Positions 50,604-59,565 of a stretch of 64,000 nucleotides of DNA are shown here, one piece after another (position 1 is the first letter of the stretch; the number at the start of each line of letters is the position of its first letter). A model generated the notes under the pieces. That model was not told the DNA's origin and made no database searches. It saw nothing but the letters and a program-made list of their open reading frames with translations. The stretch comes from Lonepinella koalarum (lineage in GTDB: Bacteria; Pseudomonadota; Gammaproteobacteria; Enterobacterales; Pasteurellaceae), in contig NZ_CP170642.1 of assembly GCF_042926695.1 (NCBI RefSeq), forward strand, positions 186,001-250,000, in the 5' to 3' direction. The position numbers and the translations under genes were made by a program.

Positions 50604-51585
50604 TTGAATTTCCATTATTATTTATAAAATTAAAAAAATCTTCCAACGCCATCAGTTGTTTTTTTGCATCACTAATCGCATTAAAAGTCCGTTTAAAATC
50701 GGAATCTGGTTGAATTCCTTGTAAATACCAGCCAACGTGCTTGCGCGCAATTCGATAGCCTTTTTCGGCGCCATAAAATTGATGCAACTCTTCAATATGA
50801 CGTAAAATTACACCGCACTTTTCTGTTAAACTGGGGGCGATTATATTGGTTGAATTGATTTCAGCTAGTTCCCCTAAAGATTGAAATATCCAAGGGTTCC
50901 CTAAAGCGCCACGCCCGATCATAATGCCATCTGCACCCGTATAATCAAGTACAAATTTTGCTTTTTCTAGCGAGATAATATCGCCATTAGCTATTATGGG
51001 AATTGAAACCGCTTGTTTTACTGCTTTAATATGATGATATTCAGCATCTCCTTCAAATAAGCATTCCCGAGTACGTCCGTGAATGGTTAATGCTTGAATG
51101 CCACATTGTTCAGCAATTTGAGCGATCTCTACGCAATTTATATGTTGCCGATCCCAACCTGTGCGAATTTTCAACGTGACAGGCACGTTTACTGCATTCA
51201 CTACCGACTCAAGAATCTCTGCGACTAAATCAGGAAATTGTAGTAAAGCAGAACCTGCCAACTTCTTATTTACTTTTTTAGCTGGACAACCCATATTAAT
51301 ATCAATTAGTTGGGCGCCATATTCGACATTAACTTGAGCGGCATGTGCCATTTCTTGCGGATCCGCACCCGCAATCTGAACGGCATTGATGCCAGCGTCT
51401 TGGTGATAAGCCAAACGCAATTTCGATTTTTCCGTATGCCATACTTGCGGATTGCTCAACATCATTTCCGAAAACGTCAGTCCTGCACCATAGTGGGAAC
51501 AGAGTTTCCGAAACGGTTGATCTGTAATGCCTGCCATTGGTGCTAATAAAATGCGATTTTTTAATTGATATGAACCAATCTGCAT
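50596..51585 (-). CDS. dusB: tRNA-dihydrouridine synthase B
   Basis: 329 aa flavoenzyme that reduces uridines in the tRNA D-loop. 'LAPMAGITDQPFRKLC' is the start motif, 'INMGCPAKKVNKKLAGSALL' carries the active-site Cys, and 'GADGIMIGRGALGNPWIF' binds FMN phosphate. The operon with fis identifies it as DusB among the three Dus types. Its end overlaps fis by 8 bases. Confidence 0.97.
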   Translation of the reverse strand: MQIGSYQLKNRILLAPMAGITDQPFRKLCSHYGAGLTFSEMMLSNPQVWHTEKSKLRLAYHQDAGINAVQIAGADPQEMAHAAQVNVEYGAQLIDINMGCPAKKVNKKLAGSALLQFPDLVAEILESVVNAVNVPVTLKIRTGWDRQHINCVEIAQIAEQCGIQALTIHGRTRECLFEGDAEYHHIKAVKQAVSIPIIANGDIISLEKAKFVLDYTGADGIMIGRGALGNPWIFQSLGELAEINSTNIIAPSLTEKCGVILRHIEELHQFYGAEKGYRIARKHVGWYLQGIQPDSDFKRTFNAISDAKKQLMALEDFFNFINNNGNSNV

Positions 51586-51758
51586 TTTAAATTCTCCAAC
51601 TATATCGCATACAGAAAAAATTAAGCCGAATATTGATTAAATATTCGGCATTAATAACCGACAAGGTTGGCTATAATACGCAAAAATTCATCATTTGAAA
51701 AGCATAATTTTTAAACAATTTACAGAAAATTTATGATTTTTCGGTTGACATTTCGAAA

Positions 51759-52640
51759 TTAAGCTAATTTTCCAGTAATTCGACACCATTCTTCACGCTC
51801 AATCACAGGATCAAGCACAAATTTTTGTTGATAAACATCACAAACAGAGGAAGCTTGTGTTGCCAAAATACCGGATAAACCTAAATCCCCTTGCGGTTTC
51901 ACCAATTGGCTAATAACAGGATAAAGCTCTTTTAATGGACCGGCTAAAATATTGGCAACCACCACATCGGCTTTCAAATCCATCGGTTTGTCATCAGATA
52001 AGAATAATTGCAAACGATCGGCGACACCATTTTGTTCTGCATTATTACGACTGGCTAAAATAGCTTGCGGATCAATATCAATCCCAATGGCATTTTTTGC
52101 TCCTAATTTTAACGCCGCAATGGCTAAAATACCGGAACCACAACCAAAATCAATCACGGTTTTGCCGTTTAAATCAAGTCCGTCCAACCATTCTAAACAA
52201 AGTGCCGTAGTCGGGTGGGTACCCGTGCCAAAGGCTAAACCAGGATCAAGCATCACATTCACCGCTGTTTTATCAGGCACTTCGCGCCAACTCGGACAAA
52301 TCCATAAGCGTTGACCAAATTGCATGGGATGGAAATTATCCATCCATTCTCGTTCCCAATCTTTGTCTTCAATTTGCTCAATTTTATAAGCAAAATTAGG
52401 TGATAACAGATTACTGTTACGAAGTGCGGTTAAAATTAACGCCATTTCAGTTTCCGCATCAAACAATGCTACCACATCCGTATTGCCCCAAAGGCGGGTT
52501 TCGCCCGGCAACGGCTCAAAGATCGGTGTATCTTGACTGTCCATAAAAGTCACTGACACCGCCCCGATTTCTGCTAAAAAATCACTGATTTTCTCTGCTT
52601 TCTCACTGGTGCTATTTAAGCGAAGTTGTACCCAAGCCAT
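51759..52640 (-). CDS. prmA: Ribosomal protein L11 methyltransferase
   Basis: 293 aa. Trimethylates ribosomal protein L11 using S-adenosylmethionine. Substrate-recognition N-domain ('MAWVQLRLNSTSEKAEKISDF') and methyltransferase core with 'VIDFGCGSGILAIAALKLG' (motif I), 'IGIDIDPQAI' and 'VVANILAGPL' (N-x-L-x-x-P-L). Full length. In E. coli prmA also lies just upstream of dusB-fis; here the spacing is 173 bases and the strand is the same. Confidence 0.97.
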   Translation of the reverse strand: MAWVQLRLNSTSEKAEKISDFLAEIGAVSVTFMDSQDTPIFEPLPGETRLWGNTDVVALFDAETEMALILTALRNSNLLSPNFAYKIEQIEDKDWEREWMDNFHPMQFGQRLWICPSWREVPDKTAVNVMLDPGLAFGTGTHPTTALCLEWLDGLDLNGKTVIDFGCGSGILAIAALKLGAKNAIGIDIDPQAILASRNNAEQNGVADRLQLFLSDDKPMDLKADVVVANILAGPLKELYPVISQLVKPQGDLGLSGILATQASSVCDVYQQKFVLDPVIEREEWCRITGKLA

Positions 52641-52831
52641 ATGTTTTCCCTTATGTGTATTGCAATTGAGGCTATTTTAGCGGTTAGGGGGGAGATTGCA
52701 AGTTGCAAATACTTGGACGGTTTTTGATGACAGCCCCGATAACCCGTATCTGAAATTAAATTTATCGCATTTTTTTTAACAAAAATACCGCTATGGTGCT
52801 GCCATTAAAAAGTGCAATAACTTTGCTAATG

Positions 52832-53818
52832 TTAACGATTAAAATAATCCAACAGTGTTGAAAATGGTTGCTTCTGATTGAGCAACACTAGCAATTTAAT
52901 CCGCGCTTTTTGTCCATTTAGTCCTGATGTGAAAATAATACCTTGTTGTTTGAGTTGTTTACCGCCACCGGGATAATCATATAAATTTTGCGTAATGCCA
53001 TTGAAAGCGCGAGAGACAAGAACGATGGGAATATTGGCGCATTGTAGAGCCTCGATTCCAGCTAAACAACTAGGTGGTAAATTGCCCGCACCAAGGGCTT
53101 CAATTACGACACCATCACAACCATATTGTGCAAGTTGTTCAAGTAAGAAACTGTCCATTCCTGCGTAAGCTTTAATTAATTGAATATTGGATTTGGTAAT
53201 GTGTTCCACGGGATAACGTTCATATTCGGTGAGGTGTTGGAAATAAAGTACACCACTTTTAGTGATTAAACCGCAAGGTCCAAGCGTTGGCGTTTGAAAG
53301 GTGGCGACATTGGTTGTGTGGGTTTTGGTGACGAATTTAGCATGGTGAATTTCATCATTCATAGCCACCAATACGCCTCTACCACGGCTTTGCTCTGACA
53401 GTGCAACCACAATTGCATTTTGCAAATTCAGTAAGCCATCAGATCCTAATTCGTTGCTAGAACGTAGGGCGCCCGTAATTGTAACAGGGGTGTTAACATG
53501 GAGAGTTAAAGCGAGATCTAGAAAATAAGCTGTTTCTTCAAGGGTATCTGTGCCATGCGTGATGACCACGCCATCAAACTTTTCTAGATTAATTGCCTGT
53601 TCAACGCGTGCCTTAATTTTGAGCCAGTGACTCAAATTGATATGGGGAGAGGGTAAATTAAACAGGTTTTCTTGACTTAATTGTGCAGGATGGTTGAGAC
53701 GCTCAAGATTGTGAAGCAGAGGGTTGTGTGGTGTGGGGGATACTTTACCATTTTCATCTTCACTCATCGAAATAGTGCCACCAGTATGTATAATTAGTAA
53801 ACGTTTATTTCTCATCAT
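52832..53818 (-). CDS. ansA: L-asparaginase I (cytosolic type)
   Basis: 328 aa. Hydrolyses asparagine to aspartate and ammonia. First catalytic Thr in 'IIHTGGTISM' and second in 'VITHGTDTLEETAYFLDL'; 'VTITGALRSSNELGSDGLLN' is the third conserved part. No signal peptide, so it is the cytosolic type I enzyme. It lies 31 bases after ftsP on the same strand and may be read with plsC-ftsP. Confidence 0.93.
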   Translation of the reverse strand: MMRNKRLLIIHTGGTISMSEDENGKVSPTPHNPLLHNLERLNHPAQLSQENLFNLPSPHINLSHWLKIKARVEQAINLEKFDGVVITHGTDTLEETAYFLDLALTLHVNTPVTITGALRSSNELGSDGLLNLQNAIVVALSEQSRGRGVLVAMNDEIHHAKFVTKTHTTNVATFQTPTLGPCGLITKSGVLYFQHLTEYERYPVEHITKSNIQLIKAYAGMDSFLLEQLAQYGCDGVVIEALGAGNLPPSCLAGIEALQCANIPIVLVSRAFNGITQNLYDYPGGGKQLKQQGIIFTSGLNGQKARIKLLVLLNQKQPFSTLLDYFNR

Positions 53819-53849
53819 TTATTCCAAAAAATTAACAATAGAAAGGGTA

Positions 53850-55253
53850 TCAAGCCTGTACCACCAGCAATCCCATAGCCCCTTTATCTGCCTGAATTAA
53901 ATCGCCTGAACCAAAAATAAACGGATGCGTGTTAGCGGAAAGATTATCAAATTTCACTAAAATACTGGCATGATTTTCAATCCATAAGGTATCTTTCCAG
54001 ACTAACTCATTATCAGGTGTTTTGGTATTATTTCGACTTTCCACCACAAATTTTGCCCCTTGAATTCGAAAACTAACTGGGGAAGATACGCTGATTTTCC
54101 AACGCTCAACGGTACCTTGTTTGGCATTGATGTCAATACGACGCGGATCAAAGCGTTTTTGGTTAATCATCGCGTTGATATTGTCTAACTGAAATTGACG
54201 CTCTTGGCTAATTTCTGTGGATAAGGTGGCGACCTGATTAAATTGATAGCTGGGTTTATTGGTAAAGGCTGCCAGCAAACCTTCTGGGCGTAATTCCAAA
54301 ATATGGTTATCCACTAGCTCACCATCATTGCTAAAAAATAAACTGATTTTATCCAGTAAGTCCCGTTTTTTACCCGTGATTAAACTGACATTTCCCCCTT
54401 CGTTTAAATCCACTAAAATTTCAAGTCGTTCGCCGGTGCCAAATATCACGGATTTAACGCTTTTCGGTTCAGGCAAAAAGCCTTGATCCTGAGCGATAAT
54501 TAAGAACTCACGTTCGTCATCAAAGCATAATTCATAGGCGCGAGAAAGGGACGCATTCAGCAAACGTAAACGTACCCAACCCCGTGCGACATTTAAATAA
54601 GGAGATTGTTGACCATTCACAAATAAACGTTCACCCATAAAGTGCGGTTCATTTTGTTGAAATAATTGCGAACCGGCACTGTTCAAAGTTAAATCCTGTA
54701 AAATTAAAGGAATATCATTCACGCCATATTTATTGGGTAATTGTGATTTACGACTTTCATCATCTTCCACAATCCACATGCCTACCAAACCACGATAATT
54801 TTGATAGGCTGAACTGGCGAGAGAGCAGGATTGATAATAGCAAAGCCCTGCATTTTGCGTCACCGGTACAATAGGGGCCCAACTTTGTCCTGATTTGATA
54901 CTATGTCCGATCCCACCGAGTAAGTCACTATTAACCTGTAAGCCTTGAATATTCATTGCGACAGATTGTGGTAGGTTATTGCGATAATTGAGTTTAACAA
55001 AATCACCTTGGCGAACTCTCACTGTGGGGCCGAGATATTGCCCGTTAAAACCCCAGACTTCGATTAAATTATGTTCTAATAATCTGACTTGTGTACTTTC
55101 AAAACCTAAAAAGATAGGTTTACCACGGCGCGTTTCAAGCAATGGCGGAATCTGTAAAGGTTGATTTGTCGCCGCCAATAAGGCATTTGGCACAGTAGCG
55201 AACGCAGTAGCGATAGCGGTTTTTTTGAATAACTGACGGCGAGAGTGATTCAT
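53850..55253 (-). CDS. ftsP: Cell division protein FtsP (SufI-like)
   Basis: 467 aa cupredoxin-fold periplasmic protein. The N-terminus 'NHSRRQLFKKTAIATAF' is a Tat signal (S-R-R-x-L-F-K). It has three cupredoxin domains like multicopper oxidases, but the H-x-H copper ligands are missing (for example the C-terminal part reads 'THPFIFGSGD'), as in SufI, so it is structural, not an oxidase. In E. coli FtsP protects the divisome under stress. It follows plsC by 9 bases; the plsC-ftsP pair is conserved. Confidence 0.92.
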   Translation of the reverse strand: MNHSRRQLFKKTAIATAFATVPNALLAATNQPLQIPPLLETRRGKPIFLGFESTQVRLLEHNLIEVWGFNGQYLGPTVRVRQGDFVKLNYRNNLPQSVAMNIQGLQVNSDLLGGIGHSIKSGQSWAPIVPVTQNAGLCYYQSCSLASSAYQNYRGLVGMWIVEDDESRKSQLPNKYGVNDIPLILQDLTLNSAGSQLFQQNEPHFMGERLFVNGQQSPYLNVARGWVRLRLLNASLSRAYELCFDDEREFLIIAQDQGFLPEPKSVKSVIFGTGERLEILVDLNEGGNVSLITGKKRDLLDKISLFFSNDGELVDNHILELRPEGLLAAFTNKPSYQFNQVATLSTEISQERQFQLDNINAMINQKRFDPRRIDINAKQGTVERWKISVSSPVSFRIQGAKFVVESRNNTKTPDNELVWKDTLWIENHASILVKFDNLSANTHPFIFGSGDLIQADKGAMGLLVVQA

Positions 55254-55262
55254 TTAATAACC

Positions 55263-55988
55263 TTACAATGATGATTGAGCAATTTCTGCATCTAATTCGG
55301 CAATGCGATGTTGCATAATTTGATGGCAATGGTTGGCAAATTCACGGACATTTTCTTTGTTAAATTGACGGCTATCAATTGGAGGCAAAATTTCACAGAT
55401 GACTTTACCATTATTCCAACGGTTGAGATCAATTTTATTTTGCGTGCTAGAACAAACCACCGGCACCACTGGCACACCAGCCGCAATGGCGGCATGGAAT
55501 GCCCCTGTTTTGAATGGTAATAATCCACGCCCACGACTGCGAGTACCTTCAGGGAACATCCATACCGAAAGATTATCTTGATTAATGCGCTGAGCCACTT
55601 GTCCCATGGTGCTGTGAGCTTTATTTTTGTTATCTCGATCTAACAGAATATTACCCGTGGCCCAGTAAACCAAACCAAAAAATGGGATCCAGATTAGACT
55701 TTTTTTGCCGATACTCACCGTACGCGGTTGTACCATATAAGAAATGGTGACCATATCGTAATTATTTTGGTGATTTGCAATATAGATACAAGGATTGAAT
55801 TGATCTACATTTTCAGGATAACGGTGTTCAACATTTAATCCAAATAGGGGATATAAGCGTCCGAACCAACGTGCTACTACACTAACATTATTCGGATTTT
55901 TGAAACGAATAAGTGAATAGATAGTGCCACAAATACAGATAATTAAGCAAAGTAGAACGACAATAATGATTCGGACGAGTTTTAACAT
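55263..55988 (-). CDS. plsC: 1-acyl-sn-glycerol-3-phosphate acyltransferase
   Basis: 241 aa membrane enzyme making phosphatidate, the second acylation of phospholipid synthesis. One N-terminal membrane helix (LVRIIIVVLLCLIICIC), then 'ANHQNNYDMVT' (H-x4-D) and 'WMFPEGTRSRGRGLLPFKTG'. The ATG at 55988 follows CAGGAAAA; the longer frame to 56120 enters the structured repeat upstream and is rejected. It leads the plsC-ftsP(-ansA) run. PlsB, its partner in the pathway, is encoded 37 kb away in this window. Confidence 0.95.
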   Translation of the reverse strand: MLKLVRIIIVVLLCLIICICGTIYSLIRFKNPNNVSVVARWFGRLYPLFGLNVEHRYPENVDQFNPCIYIANHQNNYDMVTISYMVQPRTVSIGKKSLIWIPFFGLVYWATGNILLDRDNKNKAHSTMGQVAQRINQDNLSVWMFPEGTRSRGRGLLPFKTGAFHAAIAAGVPVVPVVCSSTQNKIDLNRWNNGKVICEILPPIDSRQFNKENVREFANHCHQIMQHRIAELDAEIAQSSL

Positions 55989-56072
55989 ATTGTTATTTTC
56001 CTGTTTGTTTTTTTTGGGGATTATAACAGGTTTTTGTTTGTTTTTTAAATCGGTTTTCGCCCGATGGCGACC

Positions 56073-56232
56073 TACTTTTCCTTTGCTTGTGCAAAGAAAA
56101 AGTAAGCAAAAAGAAAGCACACCCCGACTTTGCCTTGTTTCCTGAAAAATGGTTAATTTGCTTAACGGAAAATGGCTGAACTCGCTACGCTCAAACAGAC
56201 GCCATTTTCCTACAAATTAACCACTTTTCAGG
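56073..56232. repeat. Structured repeat-like element with nested inverted repeats
   Basis: In the 428-base gene-free stretch between plsC and metY. Hairpin 1: 56073-56086 pairs with 56091-56104 (14 bp, one mismatch). Hairpin 2 is nested: 56141-56160 pairs with 56213-56232 (20 bp, one mismatch), enclosing 56167-56176 paired with 56201-56210 (10 bp, perfect). It resembles repeated intergenic elements known in proteobacteria and carries no open frame. Confidence 0.7.
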
Positions 56233-56416
56233 CGGCAAACACGGGGACCCCATTTAGGGAACCTATTAGGTAAGATAGTTTAAAGTGCGGTGTTTTTTAT
56301 TGATTTTTTAGAACGAATGGTTTTCTCTTAATTGAAAATATTATATGTATATTGTATTGCACTGGAATGAAAACTGTTGTAATTTCATTATAAATCATCA
56401 CAAAAAGGAAAAAATT

Positions 56417-57694
56417 ATGTCAGAATTTCATTTTGAAACCCTACAATTACACGCAGGACAAGAAGTGGATAGTAGCAGTAAATCTCGAGCTGTGCCGATT
56501 TATCAAACCACATCTTACGTATTTGATGATGCGCAAGAAGCGGAAGATTTATTTGCTTTGCGTAAGCTCGGTAATATTTATACCAGAATTACTAATCCGA
56601 CCGTGGCAGTGTTTGAGAACCGTATTGCAGCACTGGAGAAAGGTGTTGGGGCGTTGGCAACGGCATCAGGCATGGCAGCGATTACTTATGCGATTTTAGC
56701 TTTAGCCCATGCTGGTGATCATGTGGTAGCAGCAAGTACCATTTATGGCGGAACCTTTAATTTATTAAAAGAAACTTTGCCACGTTATGGCATCACCACG
56801 ACTTTTGTCAATGTAGAAGATCTCACAGAAGTGGAAAATGCGATTCAAGAAAATACCAAATTGGTCTTAATTGAAACCCTAGGCAATCCGTTAATTAATA
56901 TTCCAGACCTTGAAAAAGTAGCGGATATTGCACATCGTCATCGTATTCCCTTGCTGTGTGATAATACGTTTGCTACCCCTTATTTAATTAATGTGTTCTC
57001 ACACGGTGTGGACATTGTCATTCATTCGGCTACTAAATTTATTGGTGGACATGGTACCACCATTGGTGGCGTGATCGTGGATTCGGGCAAATTTGATTGG
57101 GTAGCATCAGGCAAATTCCCACAATTTGTGGATGAAGATCCGAGTTATCATAATATTAGCTATACTCGAGATATTGGGGCGGCTGCTTTTATTGTTGCGG
57201 TACGCGTGCAGTTATTGCGTGATACAGGGGCAGCCCTTTCGCCATTTAATGCGTTTTTATTATTACAAGGTTTGGAAACCCTGTCATTACGCGTGGAACG
57301 CCACATTGAGAATACGCAAAAAATTGTGGATTTCTTGAACCATCACCCGAAAGTGGAAAAAGTCAATTATCCAAGTTTACCAAGCAGTGCATATTATACT
57401 TTGGCACAAAAATACTTGCCAAAAGGTACAGGGTCGATTTTTACTTTCCACGTCAAAGGTGGAGCCAAAGAAGCCCGTCAGGTGATTGATAAATTAGAAA
57501 TTTTCTCAAATTTAGCCAATGTCGCCGATGCAAAATCCTTAGTGGTTCATCCTGCGACCACCACGCACGGTCAATTAACCGAAAGTGAATTGTTAGCTTG
57601 TGGTGTGACCCCAAATCAAATTCGTTTATCCATTGGATTGGAAAATGTGAATGATTTGATTGCGGATTTAACTGTGGCGTTGGAGAGTATTTAA
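56417..57694 (+). CDS. metY: O-acetylhomoserine sulfhydrylase (MetY type)
   Basis: 425 aa PLP enzyme of the Cys/Met metabolism family; makes homocysteine from O-acetylhomoserine and sulfide. PLP lysine is Lys207 in 'VIHSATKFIGGHGT'; 'TTSYVFDDAQEAEDLF' and 'YTRITNPTVAVFENRIAALE' are typical of MetY/Met17 rather than MetB/MetC. The ATG at 56417 follows AAAAAGGAA; a frame extension to 56345 lacks a site. It is monocistronic, with an uptake-signal terminator. Sulfide from sulfonate-derived sulfite (ssu genes) would be its natural substrate. Confidence 0.92.
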   Translation: MSEFHFETLQLHAGQEVDSSSKSRAVPIYQTTSYVFDDAQEAEDLFALRKLGNIYTRITNPTVAVFENRIAALEKGVGALATASGMAAITYAILALAHAGDHVVAASTIYGGTFNLLKETLPRYGITTTFVNVEDLTEVENAIQENTKLVLIETLGNPLINIPDLEKVADIAHRHRIPLLCDNTFATPYLINVFSHGVDIVIHSATKFIGGHGTTIGGVIVDSGKFDWVASGKFPQFVDEDPSYHNISYTRDIGAAAFIVAVRVQLLRDTGAALSPFNAFLLLQGLETLSLRVERHIENTQKIVDFLNHHPKVEKVNYPSLPSSAYYTLAQKYLPKGTGSIFTFHVKGGAKEARQVIDKLEIFSNLANVADAKSLVVHPATTTHGQLTESELLACGVTPNQIRLSIGLENVNDLIADLTVALESI

Positions 57695-57710
57695 TTTCAA
57701 TGGAGTAAAA

Positions 57711-57744
57711 GTGCGGCGAAAATTGTGATAGGTTTTCACCGCAC
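57711..57744. terminator. Terminator after metY (uptake-signal type)
   Basis: GTGCGGCGAAAA (57711-57722) and TTTTCACCGCAC (57733-57744) pair with one mismatch and a 10-base loop. Confidence 0.7.
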
Positions 57745-57878
57745 ATTTCTGAAACTACGGAGTAGCGTTACTATGTGTAACCCTAGAGTTACATGGCTTT
57801 TACGCTATTTTCCTTACGTCGTATGGGTAAAACAGCGTTTTTAAATAGTAGCCACCCACGGCAGGCTGTGTGATAAAA

Positions 57879-59429
57879 TTATCTAGCAATCTTGTCCACC
57901 CAATTAAATAATTCATCTAGATCATAATCACCAGCATGACCTACTCCCCAAGGTAAAGCATAATCCACATTTTTACCTGACATTTGAAGTTTCACCGCTA
58001 ACATTGCTGAAATAGCGTGAGAAGTATCATAATCTTCTGATCCTACACGAATACGCCAGTGTTGAGCAGCTTTGCTATTATCAGTATAATTCATCGCATT
58101 GAGTAATTTAATGTTTTCTGCATCTGCTATATCACCATTTGCGGTACTGTTTTTTAGGCTGTACGGGGTGAAATGTAAAGCTTGAATGGTAGTGGTACCG
58201 AATTCGTCATTTTCGCCTGAACTTAAATCTAAAGCATCAAAAGCGGGTGGTGATTTCATGCGAGCTTTGTTGGTGACAAATTCTGTTAAATTTACCGCAC
58301 TTACGATGCCATTTGCGTAGCTTAATCCTTTATATTTTTCTACAAAGGCTTTTTTCTCATCGGCATTCAAACCATTTAATGTTTGGTTAGCCGATAGCAC
58401 TAACGCATTTTCCACGTAAGTACGGAAAGAACCGTTTCCGTTTTTATCTAAAGTTAAAGCATTGCCTTTTTCATCTTTTAACTGCAAATTATTTAAATAT
58501 TCAGGGAATTGGTCTTTTAAATCATTGGAAATTTTAATTTCATCTGCACTAAGTTCACCTTCAATCGTGGCTTGCTTCATCGAACGGTCGTTAAAGGTTT
58601 TGGCATTTAAGCGACTCATATCCATACGACTATAATGATGCAAACCGCTAAATTCCCATTCGTAAGCTGCATCTGCATGTTCAAGATTAGTAATCGGGCA
58701 GTAAGCGGAAACTGCGAAAATTGCATCACTGGCGTTGACCGCTCCCATTTCGTCTAACAATTTTGTGTAATCTGCACTGTCACCACTGGCACCAAGTAAT
58801 GCTGACATGGCACCTCCCGCGCTGGTACCATTAGAAATAATTTTGTTGGCATCCCCCACCATTTTGTCATCATTTGCATGTAAATAACGTACCGCTGCTT
58901 TTAAATCTAAGATAACCGCAGGAGCTTTACCGGTATAAGTATCGCCTTGTTTTAAGGTACGCCCACGAGCACCAACGCTGGCGACTACATAACCACGTTC
59001 AAGGGCTTGTAAAATGGTATTAGTTTTTCCATCATGTCCTGCTTGACTAGCCACAGCAGCCATCGCAGGCATATAACCACCGATGGCATTGGGTAAAAAG
59101 ATTGGGGCAGTTTTGGCGTTATAACCGTTGATTTCTTTGCCTTGATAATAGTCTTCTGGCACATAGAAATTTAAGGTTTGATATTCAGCTTCAACAGGAT
59201 TGCTGACATAAACAATTTTTTCAAAAGCACGGTAAGTAATGGTTTTTCCGTTCAGCTCAGCGCTTGCAGTACTGTAATTTTTATCGTTAAATTCAAGGCT
59301 ATAACCGTTTTCGGTTTTGTTTGCATAAGGTAACTCTGCTAAAGGATTTTTATTCATCGGGGGGGCAGCAAATACTTGAGTGGCTAAACCGCCAGCTAAA
59401 AGTGCGGTGCTAATTTTTGATAATTTCAT
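57879..59429 (-). CDS. Secreted tannase (tannin acylhydrolase, bacterial type)
   Basis: 516 aa with a Sec signal peptide (ends TQVFA, cleaved near residue 21). Alpha/beta hydrolase with the nucleophile motif G-T-S-A-G-G (Ser203), a likely Asp near 468 ('DYDTSHAI') and His498 in 'PWGVGHAGDYDL'. These and segments such as 'INGYNAKTAPIFLPNAIGGYMP' and 'AVSAYCPITNLEHADAAYEW' recall the Lactobacillus plantarum tannase, which splits gallate esters to gallic acid. The ATG at 59429 follows TTGGAG; TTG at 59441 is not used. A run of seven C (59359-59365 on the plus strand as G) falls in codons just after the signal peptide. Other esterase substrates cannot be excluded. Confidence 0.85.
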   Translation of the reverse strand: MKLSKISTALLAGGLATQVFAAPPMNKNPLAELPYANKTENGYSLEFNDKNYSTASAELNGKTITYRAFEKIVYVSNPVEAEYQTLNFYVPEDYYQGKEINGYNAKTAPIFLPNAIGGYMPAMAAVASQAGHDGKTNTILQALERGYVVASVGARGRTLKQGDTYTGKAPAVILDLKAAVRYLHANDDKMVGDANKIISNGTSAGGAMSALLGASGDSADYTKLLDEMGAVNASDAIFAVSAYCPITNLEHADAAYEWEFSGLHHYSRMDMSRLNAKTFNDRSMKQATIEGELSADEIKISNDLKDQFPEYLNNLQLKDEKGNALTLDKNGNGSFRTYVENALVLSANQTLNGLNADEKKAFVEKYKGLSYANGIVSAVNLTEFVTNKARMKSPPAFDALDLSSGENDEFGTTTIQALHFTPYSLKNSTANGDIADAENIKLLNAMNYTDNSKAAQHWRIRVGSEDYDTSHAISAMLAVKLQMSGKNVDYALPWGVGHAGDYDLDELFNWVDKIAR

Positions 59430-59565
59430 TTTTTTCTCCAACTAAAAATGTAATAGAACAAGTCAATTATCGTTATTTTGTGTTATGGTACAAGTACCGT
59501 TTTGGTCTATTCCTTATACCATATTGTTAAGATTCTATTTTGACATTGTTCGCTAACATAAGTTC

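Noticed and set aside
56001..56120. N-terminal extension of plsC through the structured element
   Set aside because: The extension is Lys/Asn-rich, crosses a hairpin element and has no ribosome site; ATG 55988 has one and gives the normal protein.
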